A stretch of DNA of 46,033 bases from an uncultured Collinsella sp. (GTDB taxonomy: Bacteria > Actinomycetota > Coriobacteriia > Coriobacteriales > Coriobacteriaceae): positions 1 to 46,033 of the forward strand of contig CABUNJ010000021.1 of NCBI GenBank assembly GCA_902492935.1, in the 5' to 3' direction. Below, piece by piece: positions 29,169 to 37,372 of the stretch. Each line of letters opens with the position of its first letter. Positions within the stretch are counted from its first letter, which is position 1. A model generated the notes under the pieces. The model saw nothing but the letters and a program-made list of their open reading frames with translations. It ran no database searches and was not told the origin of the DNA. Both the position numbers and the translations under genes were made by a program.

Positions 29169-29254
29169 CGCTTCGCGGGCGGGCCAGGCTCTATCTGAAC
29201 GACTTTGCGAAGCAACCGGAGTGAAGATAAAGCCTGGCCCGCCCGCGAAGCGCC
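29167..29254. repeat. 24-bp perfect inverted repeat attached to the right direct repeat
   Basis: Arms 29167-29190 and 29231-29254 (GGCGCTTCGCGGGCGGGCCA.. and its complement) are perfect over 24 bp, with a 40-nt loop in which TATCT/AGATA extends the stem. The loop has ACTTTGCGAAG, recalling the CTTCGCGAAG loops of the other two hairpins. No T-run follows. Confidence 0.85.
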
Positions 29255-29280
29255 ACAGAGACCGCAGGGACGGGAGCAGC

Positions 29281-29298
29281 TATACTACTCTCAGTAGT
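29281..29298 (+). promoter_or_regulatory. purE -10 box and small inverted repeat
   Basis: TATACT (29281-29286) is a good -10 sequence about 64 nt before purE, but no convincing -35 box is seen. ACTACT CTC AGTAGT (29284-29298) overlaps it and could be an operator. Confidence 0.4.
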
Positions 29299-29349
29299 TA
29301 AGGGTCGCGGATTCGCCGCGTCACCGCTCTCAACAGGAGGTCTTTGTTT

Positions 29350-29814
29350 ATGGCAGATCAGAAGCCGGTTGTCGGGATCATCATGGGCTCCAAGTCCGAT
29401 CTGGGCGTTATGGAAGGTTGCACCGCCGAGCTCGAGGCACTGGGCGTGCCCTATGAGCTCGTGATTGCGAGCGCGCACCGCACGCCGGCGAAGGTCCATG
29501 AGTGGGCCTCGACTGCTGCCGACCGCGGCATCAAGGTGATTATCGCTGCTGCCGGCAAGGCTGCTCACCTGGGCGGCGTCGTGGCTGCGTTTACGCCGCT
29601 GCCGGTCATCGGCGTGCCTATGAAGACGAGCGATCTGGGTGGTATGGACTCGCTGCTGTCGATGGTGCAGATGCCTTCGGGCGTGCCCGTTGCCTGTGTG
29701 GCCATCAACGGTGCCAAGAACGCTGCCATTTACGCCACGCAGATCCTGGGCGCCTGCGACCCCGAGTACCGCAAGGTTATCGAGAAGATGAAGCAGGAGA
29801 TGGCTGACGCCTAA
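29350..29814 (+). CDS. purE: N5-carboxyaminoimidazole ribonucleotide mutase
   Basis: A 154-residue class I PurE, which moves the carboxyl of N5-CAIR to give CAIR in purine synthesis. Diagnostic sequence: VGIIMGSKSDLGVME at the start, ASAHRTPAKVHEW with the catalytic His, AAAGKAAHLGGVVAAFTPLPVIGVPM, and MPSGVPVACVAINGAKNAA. ATG 29350 lies 9 nt after AGGAGG; a TTG at 29344 is a less likely start. No purK lies next to it, though class I PurE normally works with PurK, so purK must be elsewhere. The sortase follows 36 nt downstream. Confidence 0.96.
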   Translation: MADQKPVVGIIMGSKSDLGVMEGCTAELEALGVPYELVIASAHRTPAKVHEWASTAADRGIKVIIAAAGKAAHLGGVVAAFTPLPVIGVPMKTSDLGGMDSLLSMVQMPSGVPVACVAINGAKNAAIYATQILGACDPEYRKVIEKMKQEMADA

Positions 29815-29850
29815 GCGCTCTGCCAGTCCATTTGCAGCATAAGGAGAGCC

Positions 29851-30849
29851 ATGTCCGACTATCAGGGAAAGCGTTTTTGGGCTTCTCGGATTTCCGATCC
29901 AGCCAAGTCGGGAGCAGCCCGCGCGCCGCAGCAGGGTCGGACATCCTCTCCTCAACAGCCGCGCGCGCCGCGCCCCGTGACGCCGGCGAAGCATCGCCGT
30001 CAGGATACGCCTGCTGCATATCGCCCTTCGTCATACAGTACGGCCAAGAAGTCACCTCGCTCTTCGGCGCATACCGCGCCATCGAGCTATACCGAGCCGC
30101 CGCGCAAAAAGCGCCGCTCCGTCATTCCCATTCTGCTCATCATCATCGGCATTGGCCTGATCGTTGCTGCGGCCGCCATCTTTATCAACGCGCAGATTGG
30201 CTACAAGCAGGCGAGCGAGTCGTATCAAAAAATCGAAAAGCAATATGTGAGCGACAAGGACGCCAGTGGCGTGCCAATTGTCGACTTCAATGCGCTGGCC
30301 CAGACAAATCCCGAGGTTGTGGGTTGGATTTACGCGCCCGGCACCAACATCAACTACCCCGTGGTGCAGACCAACAACAACTCCAAGTACCTCAACACGC
30401 TGTTCGACGGTACGGCCAATGCCTCGGGAGCCATCTTCCTGGATAGCGACGACAACGCGCCGGGCATGGTGGATCAGCAGACCACGATTTACGGTCATCA
30501 TATGAACGACGGTTCGATGTTCAACGTGATTTCGGATACGACCGATCAGGCGACGTTCGACAGTATGGAATACGTGTACTACATCACGCGTGATGCGACG
30601 TATAAGTTGCGCCCGCTGGCGACCAAGGTGGTCGAGGACACGTATGCCAAGGCGCGCACGCCCAACTTTGAGGGCGATGACGGACTGAAGAATTACCTGT
30701 CCGAGATGCTCGACGGCGCCTCGGCGGTGGCGAGCGATGCAGGCGACCGCGCCGCCTCGGCAACGAAGGTCGTGACGCTCGTGACCTGTCGCTCGCTGTC
30801 ATTTAGCAATACGCGCGCTGTCATGGTGCTCACGCCGGTCGAGGAATAA
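29851..30849 (+). CDS. class B sortase
   Basis: A 332-residue membrane-anchored transpeptidase that cuts LPXTG-like signals and joins proteins to the wall or to pili. A basic, Pro/Ser-rich cytoplasmic N-terminus (about 85 residues) precedes one helix (about 91-112, IPILLIIIGIGLIVAAAAIFI). The class B core follows: DFNALAQTNPEVVGWIYAPGTNINYPVVQ, YLNTLFDGTANASGAIFLD, TIYGHHM with the catalytic His near 215, TLVTCR with Cys313, and Arg322 in NTRAVM. AAGGAGAG precedes the ATG. Its nearest possible substrate is the IPNTG-tailed GH31 protein encoded 0.8 kb upstream, with purE between. Confidence 0.9.
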   Translation: MSDYQGKRFWASRISDPAKSGAARAPQQGRTSSPQQPRAPRPVTPAKHRRQDTPAAYRPSSYSTAKKSPRSSAHTAPSSYTEPPRKKRRSVIPILLIIIGIGLIVAAAAIFINAQIGYKQASESYQKIEKQYVSDKDASGVPIVDFNALAQTNPEVVGWIYAPGTNINYPVVQTNNNSKYLNTLFDGTANASGAIFLDSDDNAPGMVDQQTTIYGHHMNDGSMFNVISDTTDQATFDSMEYVYYITRDATYKLRPLATKVVEDTYAKARTPNFEGDDGLKNYLSEMLDGASAVASDAGDRAASATKVVTLVTCRSLSFSNTRAVMVLTPVEE

Positions 30850-30915
30850 GTTGTTCGAGAGCAGTCTTTTTGGGACGGGGCTTTTTTAGCTACCCGGGAT
30901 GATCAAGGGGAGAAC

Positions 30916-31335
30916 ATGATGCTTGAGAGTGGCAAGGTAATGCCTTCGGTCGATGCGTGGCTGCGCGAGGCTAAGTCTGACCCGTCGGCTGCGGGGTGCG
31001 GTATGTACCTGACGCATAACGGCGTGGTGCGCGCGACACCCAAGTCCGAGGCGCGTGGAATCGAAACCGACGGCGTGGCGCCCGGGCACAAGGTGGGCGG
31101 TATGGTGTTTGATTACGATACCGACAAGGTCCAGGCCGCTATCGAGCAGACGCGCGCGATGCCGGGCATCGGCTACGTTCGCGTGTGGCTGGCGAGGGGG
31201 GAGCTCGCGGTGGGCGACGACATCATGCTCGTGCTCATTGGCGGAGACATTCGCCCGCACGTGGTCGATGCACTGCAGGCGCTCGTCGGCACCATCAAAA
31301 ACGAGTGCGTGAGCGAGGTCGAGCGCGAAGCGTAA
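30916..31335 (+). CDS. MoaE-like molybdopterin synthase subunit homologue
   Basis: A 139-residue protein (137 if it starts at the second ATG, 30919, which has the better spacing from GGGGAG). The order HNGVVRATPK ... GYVRVWLARGELAVGDDIMLVLIGGDIRPHVVDALQALVGTIKNECVSEVE follows the MoaE pattern: a GxVR strand, then RxGxLxxGD, R near the helix, and a final KxxxxxxE. MoaE inserts sulfur into precursor Z with MoaD. The classic PIWKKE active-site end is not conserved (IKNECVSEVE), so the role may differ. No other molybdenum-cofactor gene is in the window. It converges on the CmpB-like gene with a shared terminator. Confidence 0.55.
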   Translation: MMLESGKVMPSVDAWLREAKSDPSAAGCGMYLTHNGVVRATPKSEARGIETDGVAPGHKVGGMVFDYDTDKVQAAIEQTRAMPGIGYVRVWLARGELAVGDDIMLVLIGGDIRPHVVDALQALVGTIKNECVSEVEREA

Positions 31336-31370
31336 GGCCCTGGGTGCCGCCTCGCCCCGTCCCATCCACA

Positions 31371-31420
31371 ACAAAAGCCCGCCAGCAGCTTGTGAATGAA
31401 CTGCCGGCGGGCTTTCTTGT
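31371..31420. terminator. bidirectional terminator between convergent genes
   Basis: ACAAAAGCCCGCC.GCAG pairs CTGC.GGCGGGCTTTCTTGT with a 13-nt loop. A/T-rich flanks serve both strands. Confidence 0.88.
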
Positions 31421-31439
31421 GCGGTGGGAATGCGCAGCG

Positions 31440-32669
31440 TTATACGCGCGTGGCATCCTTGGGGCTCATGGTCATGCTCTGGAAGCGATTCTCCATAAAG
31501 TCATTATCGAAGTACTTGCCGTAGAACTGCGCAACGGGAATATCCGGTTCCGTGCCGTTGACGCGCTGGTACCAGTAGTCGAGCGACTGCAGTGTCATAA
31601 CGCCATCGACCAGCATAATGATGGTGAAGATGACGGTAGCCGAGTAGCGGCTCTTCCACGGAATCATGTTGATGAGCTTGAGCAGCCTCGGCAGCAGCAG
31701 CTTGATCCAGATGAGGCCGCCCAGGCCCCACAGACAGGCGAAGCCCGTGCAGGTGCGTCCGCCCGTGAGGACCACGAGCGGGTCGGGCATACCGAACAGC
31801 GTTATGTGCGAGTAGCTCCACGAGACCACGCCAAACGCGGTCTGCATAAACCAGCCCACGAACACCTCAAAGCTGGCGCCGAGCAGGGCGCTCACCAGGA
31901 AAATGATGATGGGGTTCTTTTTATAGAAGCGGTTGAGCACCATGGTCATGAGCACGGCACCAAAGCCGTAGATGGGGCTGAAGGGGCCAAACAGCATACC
32001 GGCGCGGTCCTGGTAGACACCCGGATCGTTGACGGTCATATGCCAGATATCCTCCAGGACCAGGCCGAGTATGCAGCAGACAAAGAATACCCAGAACAGG
32101 TTGAAGTAGTTGAGCTTGATGTAGCCTTCGCCGGTTTCATCGCGCCCGAGCATGCCCTCGGCGGCGGCGTCGCGGTCGAGCATCTCCTGCAGGCGGCGCT
32201 GCAGCTCGCGCTCCTGGCGCAGCGTGGGGTCGACGGTGGCCGAAAGTGCGACGAGGATGCCGAGCTGGATGGCAGGGCGCAGCAAGAAGGGCCCGATGCC
32301 CTGGAGCATCACGTCAACCAAAAGCTCGACGACGGTAAACGCGATAAGGATATAGGACAGACGGGCGGCATTGCGACGCTGGTTCTTGATGAGGTCTAGG
32401 CCAAAGATGATCAAGATGACAGCACTGGCAGCCGAGAGCATGATGCCGGCGACGATAAGGCCGACCGCGACGAGCGTGTTGTCGCCGAGCTTGGCGGCGG
32501 CGTTGCCGTTGATGAGCGCGGTGATGACCTGCCACATAAAGGCGCCGACCGAAGGGAGCGTGCCCACGCCGGACAGGATGCACAGGACGGCGTACACCTT
32601 AATGATGAGGGGGATCTTCTTGACCTCCGTGGCGCTGGGGACGCTGGGGTCGAGTTCGTTTCGATCCAT
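31440..32669 (-). CDS. CmpB-type putative ABC transporter permease (PF06541-like)
   Basis: A 409-residue polytopic membrane protein. The N-terminal half has about four helices (IPLIIKVYAVLCILSGV, TLVAVGLIVAGIMLSAASAVILIIFGLDLI and others). The C-terminal half matches the CmpB family: NLFWVFFVCCILGLVLEDIWHM, RAGMLFGPFSPIYGFGAVLMT, FLVSALLGASFEVFVGWFMQ, GVVSWSYSH, WGLGGLIWIKLLLPRLLKLINMIP. The family is annotated as type IV ABC permease, but no partner ATPase is adjacent and transport is unproven. ATG 32669 has AAAGG about 6 nt upstream; longer frames upstream lack a site. Confidence 0.82.
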   Translation of the reverse strand: MDRNELDPSVPSATEVKKIPLIIKVYAVLCILSGVGTLPSVGAFMWQVITALINGNAAAKLGDNTLVAVGLIVAGIMLSAASAVILIIFGLDLIKNQRRNAARLSYILIAFTVVELLVDVMLQGIGPFLLRPAIQLGILVALSATVDPTLRQERELQRRLQEMLDRDAAAEGMLGRDETGEGYIKLNYFNLFWVFFVCCILGLVLEDIWHMTVNDPGVYQDRAGMLFGPFSPIYGFGAVLMTMVLNRFYKKNPIIIFLVSALLGASFEVFVGWFMQTAFGVVSWSYSHITLFGMPDPLVVLTGGRTCTGFACLWGLGGLIWIKLLLPRLLKLINMIPWKSRYSATVIFTIIMLVDGVMTLQSLDYWYQRVNGTEPDIPVAQFYGKYFDNDFMENRFQSMTMSPKDATRV

Positions 32670-32916
32670 ACATAACCTTTCTCGTTTTGCTGTAGGTACA
32701 AGGATACGCCGCCGACCTGCCAAAAGACAGGACGAACGTCCCAATTGCAACAATGCAAGCCCCAACGGCGGGCGAGACACGTCGCAACGGAAGTATGCGG
32801 GATCGTCGGCCCCGAGGCGGTTGCCCAATAAAATGTTTGGCTGCAAAACGGATTATAAGCTCGGTGGGCTTTTAAAAAGCGCTGTTCATGCGCGGGAGTG
32901 CTTGTCTTGCCGTGCG

Positions 32917-32922
32917 TATAAT
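32917..32922 (+). promoter_or_regulatory. -10 box upstream of purF
   Basis: Perfect TATAAT 41 nt before purF; no good -35 box at 16-18 nt, so an activator or a weak promoter is possible. The rest of the 294-bp divergent gap shows no riboswitch I recognise. Confidence 0.5.
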
Positions 32923-32963
32923 AGGGCAGGTAACGCCAAATAACGAGGCTCTGAGGGGATGCC

Positions 32964-34634
32964 ATGTCTCAAGAAACCATCCGCGCGGCCGAGCGTGCCG
33001 CGGGACAGGTGAAGACCATGTCGACGTATGATCCGGACTCCGACCAGCTGCATGAGGAATGCGGCATTTTTGGTGTGTGGGCGCCCGATCGCGACGTGGC
33101 TCGACTGACGTACTTTGGTCTGCGCGCGCTACAGCATCGCGGCCAGGAATCGGCGGGAATCGCCGTGGGTGATGGCGGCACGGTTATGGTTCGCAAAGAC
33201 CTGGGACTGCTCGATCGCGTGTTCTCCAACGCCGACCTGTCGACGCTCTCCGGCCAGCTGGCCGTGGGCCACGTGCGCTATGGCACCGCCGGCGCCAAGA
33301 GCTGGGAAGCCTCGCAGCCGCATCTTTCCACCATCAACAGCGTCATTATCGCGCTTGCTCACAACGGCACTCTGGTCAACACCGACGAGCTGCGCCGCCA
33401 GCTGATCGAGCTGGGCGTGCCGTTCCTCTCCAATTCGGATTCCGAGGTCGCGACCAAGCTTATCGGCTACTTTACTCAGCGTACGGGCCACCTGCGCGAG
33501 GGCATTCGCAAGACCATGGAGCTCGTGCGCGGCGGCTACGCCATGACGCTCATCAACGAGCAGGCGCTCTACGCATTCCGCGATCCGCACGGCATTCGCC
33601 CGCTCGTGCTGGGCAAGCTGGTGGACGAGGGTTTGGACCAGGCCGATGCCGCATCCGTTTCGCAGCTGCCGTCGCAGGACGGCGCCGCGACGGTCGACTC
33701 CGCCGTCCATGTCACGCGCGCCGGCGGTTGGGTCGTTGCTTCCGAGACCTGCGCACTCGACATCGTGGGTGCCGAGTACGTCCGTGACGTCCGTCCCGGC
33801 GAGATCTTACGCATCAGCGCTGAGGGTCTGGTATCCGAGCAGGGCGTGCCTGCAGCCGAAGAGCCCGCCAACTGCATCTTTGAGCAGGTCTACTTTGCCC
33901 GCCCCGACTCCATCATGAACGGCAAGAGCGTTTACGCCTGCCGTTACGACATGGGCCGTCAGCTGGCACACGAGGAGCCCGTCGAGGCCGACCTGGTCAT
34001 CGGCGTGCCCGACTCCGGCCTGCCGCCCGCGGAGGGCTATTCGCACGAGAGCGGCATTCCCTTTGGCGAGGGCCTTATCAAGAACCGCTATGTGGGCCGT
34101 ACGTTTATCGAGCCTACGCAGGAGTTGCGCGCCATGGGCGTGCGTATGAAACTCAACCCGCTGCGCGACAACATCGAGGGCAAGCGCCTGGTCGTCATCG
34201 ACGACTCCATCGTGCGCGGCACCACCATGGTGCAGCTCGTCAAGATGCTGCGCAACGCTGGTGCCAAGGAGATTCACATCCGCATCAACTCGCCCGAGGT
34301 CATCTGGCCGTGCTTCTACGGCATCGATACCGACGTGCAGTCGCAGCTTATCAGCGCCAACAAGACGGTCGACGAGATTTGCGAGTACATCGGCGCCGAT
34401 TCGCTGGCTTTCCTTTCGGTCGAGGGCCTGCTGAAGGTCATGCCCAAGGGCGGCTACTGCGATGCGTGCTTTACCGGCCGCTACCCCGTGGCGATTCCCG
34501 AGAGCTTTGGCCGCGATAAGTTTATGGAGGGCTTTAAGCCCCGCAACCTGGATAAGCCGCTGCACTTTGACGACGACGCCGTGGTCGAGAAATACGACGA
34601 CCGCAGCTGGGAAGAGGAGCACGGCGAGGCCTAA
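32964..34634 (+). CDS. purF: amidophosphoribosyltransferase
   Basis: A 556-residue enzyme catalysing the committed step of purine synthesis: PRPP plus glutamine to phosphoribosylamine. The Ntn glutaminase starts at the nucleophile Cys33 (HEECGIFGVW), with RALQHRGQESAGIA and GHVRYGTAG. The phosphoribosyltransferase site is VVIDDSIVRGTT. Cysteines in the CFYGIDT and CDACFTG segments suggest the oxygen-sensitive [4Fe-4S] form seen in Bacillus. From ATG 32964 (AGGGG 7 nt upstream) the propeptide is 32 residues; an in-frame ATG at 33018 would give a more usual 14. purM follows 156 bp downstream. Confidence 0.96.
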   Translation: MSQETIRAAERAAGQVKTMSTYDPDSDQLHEECGIFGVWAPDRDVARLTYFGLRALQHRGQESAGIAVGDGGTVMVRKDLGLLDRVFSNADLSTLSGQLAVGHVRYGTAGAKSWEASQPHLSTINSVIIALAHNGTLVNTDELRRQLIELGVPFLSNSDSEVATKLIGYFTQRTGHLREGIRKTMELVRGGYAMTLINEQALYAFRDPHGIRPLVLGKLVDEGLDQADAASVSQLPSQDGAATVDSAVHVTRAGGWVVASETCALDIVGAEYVRDVRPGEILRISAEGLVSEQGVPAAEEPANCIFEQVYFARPDSIMNGKSVYACRYDMGRQLAHEEPVEADLVIGVPDSGLPPAEGYSHESGIPFGEGLIKNRYVGRTFIEPTQELRAMGVRMKLNPLRDNIEGKRLVVIDDSIVRGTTMVQLVKMLRNAGAKEIHIRINSPEVIWPCFYGIDTDVQSQLISANKTVDEICEYIGADSLAFLSVEGLLKVMPKGGYCDACFTGRYPVAIPESFGRDKFMEGFKPRNLDKPLHFDDDAVVEKYDDRSWEEEHGEA

Positions 34635-34790
34635 AGCCTGCCATGTAGGGACAGGTTTATTCTGGTAGGTTTTACCTGCTGTTTTGTTGATATGACGGCG
34701 TGTGCTGTTATGGCACACGCCGAAATGAACGCAACTATGAGCACCGTTTGGCGCCCGCGCGGCGCCACGGTAGTGGAGAGGAAGGCTCAG

Positions 34791-35894
34791 ATGAGCGACA
34801 GCAAGCATGTGACGTATGAGGACGCCGGCGTCGATACCGCCGAGGGCGGCCGCGCCGTCGACGCTATTAAGCAAATGGTCAAGGACACCAACCGCCCCGA
34901 GGTCATCGGCGGCATCGGCGGCTTCGGTGGTTTGTTCTCGGCCGCCGCGCTTAAGGATATGGAAGACCCCATTCTGATTAGCGGTACCGACGGCGTGGGC
35001 ACCAAGCTCGTGCTCGCCCAGATCATGGACCGTCACGAGACGGTGGGCCAGGACCTGGTCGCTATGTGCGTCAACGACATTCTGGCTTCGGGCGCCGAGC
35101 CGCTGTTTTTCCTGGACTACGTTGCCATCGGTCACATCGAGGCCGAGCACATGGCAAAGATCATCAAGGGCGTGGCCGATGGCTGCAAGCTCGCGGGCTG
35201 CGCGCTCGTGGGCGGCGAGATGGCCGAGCACCCCGGCGTCATGGCGCCTGCCGACTACGACCTCGCCGGCTTTACCGTGGGTGTCGTCGATCGTCCCAAG
35301 ATGCTCGACCCCGCGAACGTCCGCCCCGGCGACGTGATTCTGGGCCTGCCTTCCACCGGTGTGCACTCCAACGGCTACTCGCTCGTGCGTAAGGTCATCG
35401 GCGTCGACGGTATTAAGCCGGGCACGCCCGAGGCCGCCGCTAAGGCCGAGGAGCTGAGCCGCCCGCTCGAGGAGCTTGGTGGTGCATCGCTGGCAGACGC
35501 TCTGCTGGCCCCCACGCGCATCTACGTCAAGCCGGTTCTTGAGCTGCTCCGCGGCGGCGCTCCGGTGCACGCCATCGCCCACATCACTGGCGGCGGTATT
35601 ACCGAGAACCTCAACCGCGCGCTCGCCGACGACGTCGACGCCGTGGTCACCCGCAACGGTGCCGAGATGGGTTGGGACGTTCCGCCCGTCATCACCTATG
35701 TGTCGCGCCAGGCCGAGCTTGCGCCCAACGAGGCATGCAAGACCTTCAACATGGGCGTTGGCCTGTGCCTGATCGTCGCCCCCGAGGACGAGGCTGCGGT
35801 TACCGAGGCCCTGGTCGCGCTGGGCGAGAAGCCGTTCCGCGTGGGCGAGTGCGTCGAGGGTTCCGGTAAGGTCGTGTACTCCGATGAGCGCTAA
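34791..35894 (+). CDS. purM: phosphoribosylformylglycinamidine cyclo-ligase (AIR synthetase)
   Basis: A 367-residue ATP-dependent enzyme forming the imidazole ring of AIR. It begins with VTYEDAGVDTAEGGRAVDAIK, followed by GGFGGLF, LISGTDGVGTKLVLA, GQDLVAMCVNDILASGAEPLFFLDY, ALVGGEMAEHPG, LGLPSTGVHSNGYSLVRKV and AHITGGGITENLNR. ATG 34791 is preferred to earlier in-frame ATGs because GAGAGGAAGG precedes it and family proteins start here. purN overlaps its end by 11 bp, so the two are translationally coupled. Confidence 0.97.
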   Translation: MSDSKHVTYEDAGVDTAEGGRAVDAIKQMVKDTNRPEVIGGIGGFGGLFSAAALKDMEDPILISGTDGVGTKLVLAQIMDRHETVGQDLVAMCVNDILASGAEPLFFLDYVAIGHIEAEHMAKIIKGVADGCKLAGCALVGGEMAEHPGVMAPADYDLAGFTVGVVDRPKMLDPANVRPGDVILGLPSTGVHSNGYSLVRKVIGVDGIKPGTPEAAAKAEELSRPLEELGGASLADALLAPTRIYVKPVLELLRGGAPVHAIAHITGGGITENLNRALADDVDAVVTRNGAEMGWDVPPVITYVSRQAELAPNEACKTFNMGVGLCLIVAPEDEAAVTEALVALGEKPFRVGECVEGSGKVVYSDER

Positions 35895-36585
35895 CGAGCA
35901 GATGGCTGCCGCCGAGGGCCTGGGCTTTGTGCCCTACACCCGTCCGACCGGCACCGATACGGCCGAGCCGCTCAAGATCGGTGTGCTCATCAGCGGTTCG
36001 GGTACCAACCTGCAGGCGCTGATCGATCTGATCGCCGCCGGCAAGCTCAACGCTTCGATTGGGCTTGTGGTGTCGAGCCGTCCTTCGGCTAAGGGTTTGC
36101 AGCGCGCCGAGCGTGCGGGCATCCAGACACTCACGCTGTCCAAGGATGTCTATGCCGACCCCATCGCGGCTGACGAGGTCATTGCGCATGAGCTGCTCGA
36201 ACGCGGCTGCGAGTACGTGGTGATGGCCGGTTACATGCGCATGGTGCACACGCCGCTGCTGGCGGCGTTCCCCAACCGCGTGGTCAACCTGCATCCGGCA
36301 CTGCTGCCGAGCTTTACCGGTGCCCATGCGATTGACGATGCCTTTGCGCGCGGCGTCAAGGTAACTGGCGTGACCGTGCATTTTGCCAACGAGATCTACG
36401 ACAACGGCCCCATCATCGCTCAGCGTGCGTTGGCTGTTGAGGAGGGCTGGGATGTCGACACGCTCGAGGAGCACATCCACGCGATCGAGCACGTGCTGTA
36501 CCCCGAGGTCGTGCAAATGCTCGCCGACGGCCGCGTCCACGTGCTGGAGAGCGGCAAGGTCGCAATTGACACGCCTCGCGGCTAG
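35884..36585 (+). CDS. purN: phosphoribosylglycinamide formyltransferase
   Basis: A 233-residue folate-dependent GAR transformylase. The core starts at KIGVLISGSGTNLQALID (about residue 31), with VVMAGYMRMV, the catalytic NLHPALLPSFTGAH (Asn and His) and GVTVHFANEIYDNGPIIAQ with the catalytic Asp. About 30 extra N-terminal residues lie outside the usual domain. The ATG at 35884 is inside the end of purM. A strong terminator follows at 36618, closing the purF-purM-purN region. Confidence 0.96.
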   Translation: MSANEQMAAAEGLGFVPYTRPTGTDTAEPLKIGVLISGSGTNLQALIDLIAAGKLNASIGLVVSSRPSAKGLQRAERAGIQTLTLSKDVYADPIAADEVIAHELLERGCEYVVMAGYMRMVHTPLLAAFPNRVVNLHPALLPSFTGAHAIDDAFARGVKVTGVTVHFANEIYDNGPIIAQRALAVEEGWDVDTLEEHIHAIEHVLYPEVVQMLADGRVHVLESGKVAIDTPRG

Positions 36586-36617
36586 CGGCGCACAGTACAA
36601 TTTAGCCGAGTAGTCAG

Positions 36618-36660
36618 GGTGGTCATTGGCGCCAAGGCGCGCGTGGCCACCTTTTGTTTT
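36618..36660 (+). terminator. terminator after purN
   Basis: GGTGGTCA/TGGCCACC stem (8 bp, one G-T pair) with inner GGCGCC pairing, then TTTTGTTTT. Confidence 0.85.
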
Positions 36661-36737
36661 GGGTAGTCATCGGGAACGGTCTTTAACGACTGGTCATTCA
36701 AGAACGTCGCAGGTGACTAGATGAGAGAGGTGAGCGC

Positions 36738-37202
36738 ATGGCGGATAACGAAGCGCTGTTTACGCCTGAGCTGGTGTTTTTTGATTGGGAGTGTGCAACG
36801 CCGGATGAGGTGTTTGCGGGGCTCGAGGGCGAGCTTGCACCACGTGGCTACATTGCGTCCGGTTGGCTCGACGCCGTTCGCACGCGCGAGGATGCCTATC
36901 CCACGGGTCTTGCCATGCCGGCGGCAAACATTGCCATTCCGCATACCGATCCGGGGTTTGTGGCCAAGCCCTATATCGCGGTGGTGAAGCCCGCCGCGCC
37001 CGTGACATTTAACGCTATGGCTGGCATGGGCGCTCCGGTGCCGGCGCAGATCGTCATCAATCTGGGCATCGCCGAGCCGGGCGGCCAGGTCGAGGCCCTG
37101 CAGGCGCTCATGAACATCTTTATGGACGCCGATGCCGCAGCCGACGTGCTCGGCCAGACCACGCCGCAGGGCATGGTCGACGCCATCCGCCGCCACTTCT
37201 AA
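36738..37202 (+). CDS. stand-alone PTS EIIA, fructose/galactitol type
   Basis: A 154-residue PTS EIIA type 2 protein. The phosphorylated residue is His69 in GLAMPAANIAIPHTDPG; KPYIAVVKPAAPVTFNAMAG and the C-terminal LMNIFMDADAAADVL helix fit the GatA/EIIA-Fru fold. It would take a phosphate from HPr and pass it to an EIIB, but no EIIB or EIIC is nearby, so it either serves a system elsewhere or is regulatory. GAGAGGTGA lies 5-6 nt before the ATG. Flanked by the purN terminator and a repeat-rich gap. Confidence 0.85.
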   Translation: MADNEALFTPELVFFDWECATPDEVFAGLEGELAPRGYIASGWLDAVRTREDAYPTGLAMPAANIAIPHTDPGFVAKPYIAVVKPAAPVTFNAMAGMGAPVPAQIVINLGIAEPGGQVEALQALMNIFMDADAAADVLGQTTPQGMVDAIRRHF

Positions 37203-37212
37203 GGTGGGGCTG

Positions 37213-37305
37213 AGCCGGCACTTGGGGACTGTCCCTAACTGCCGGCTGCCAGAGCTGTCCCCTTTGCACCAAAATGGTGCAGATTAACCTGTCCCCAATG
37301 CACCA
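37213..37305. repeat. compound CTGTCCCC repeat region
   Basis: AGCCGGCA (37213-37220) and TGCCGGCT (37240-37247) enclose GGGGACTGTCCC. Two direct copies of CTGTCCCC followed by GCACCA start at 37255 and 37289, and TGCACCA AAA TGGTGCA (37265-37281) is a hairpin. The CTGTCCCC core is shared with the palindromes at 39193-39259 and 43451. Confidence 0.55.
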
Positions 37306-37372
37306 AGCGTGCCGCGGGGGCTGCGTTGTGACACAATGGCGTTTGTTCGATTCGTTATGCGAAAGGCCAACT

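Noticed and set aside
32670..32963. Purine riboswitch upstream of purF
   Set aside because: I could not find the conserved three-way junction sequences; only a -10 box is supported.
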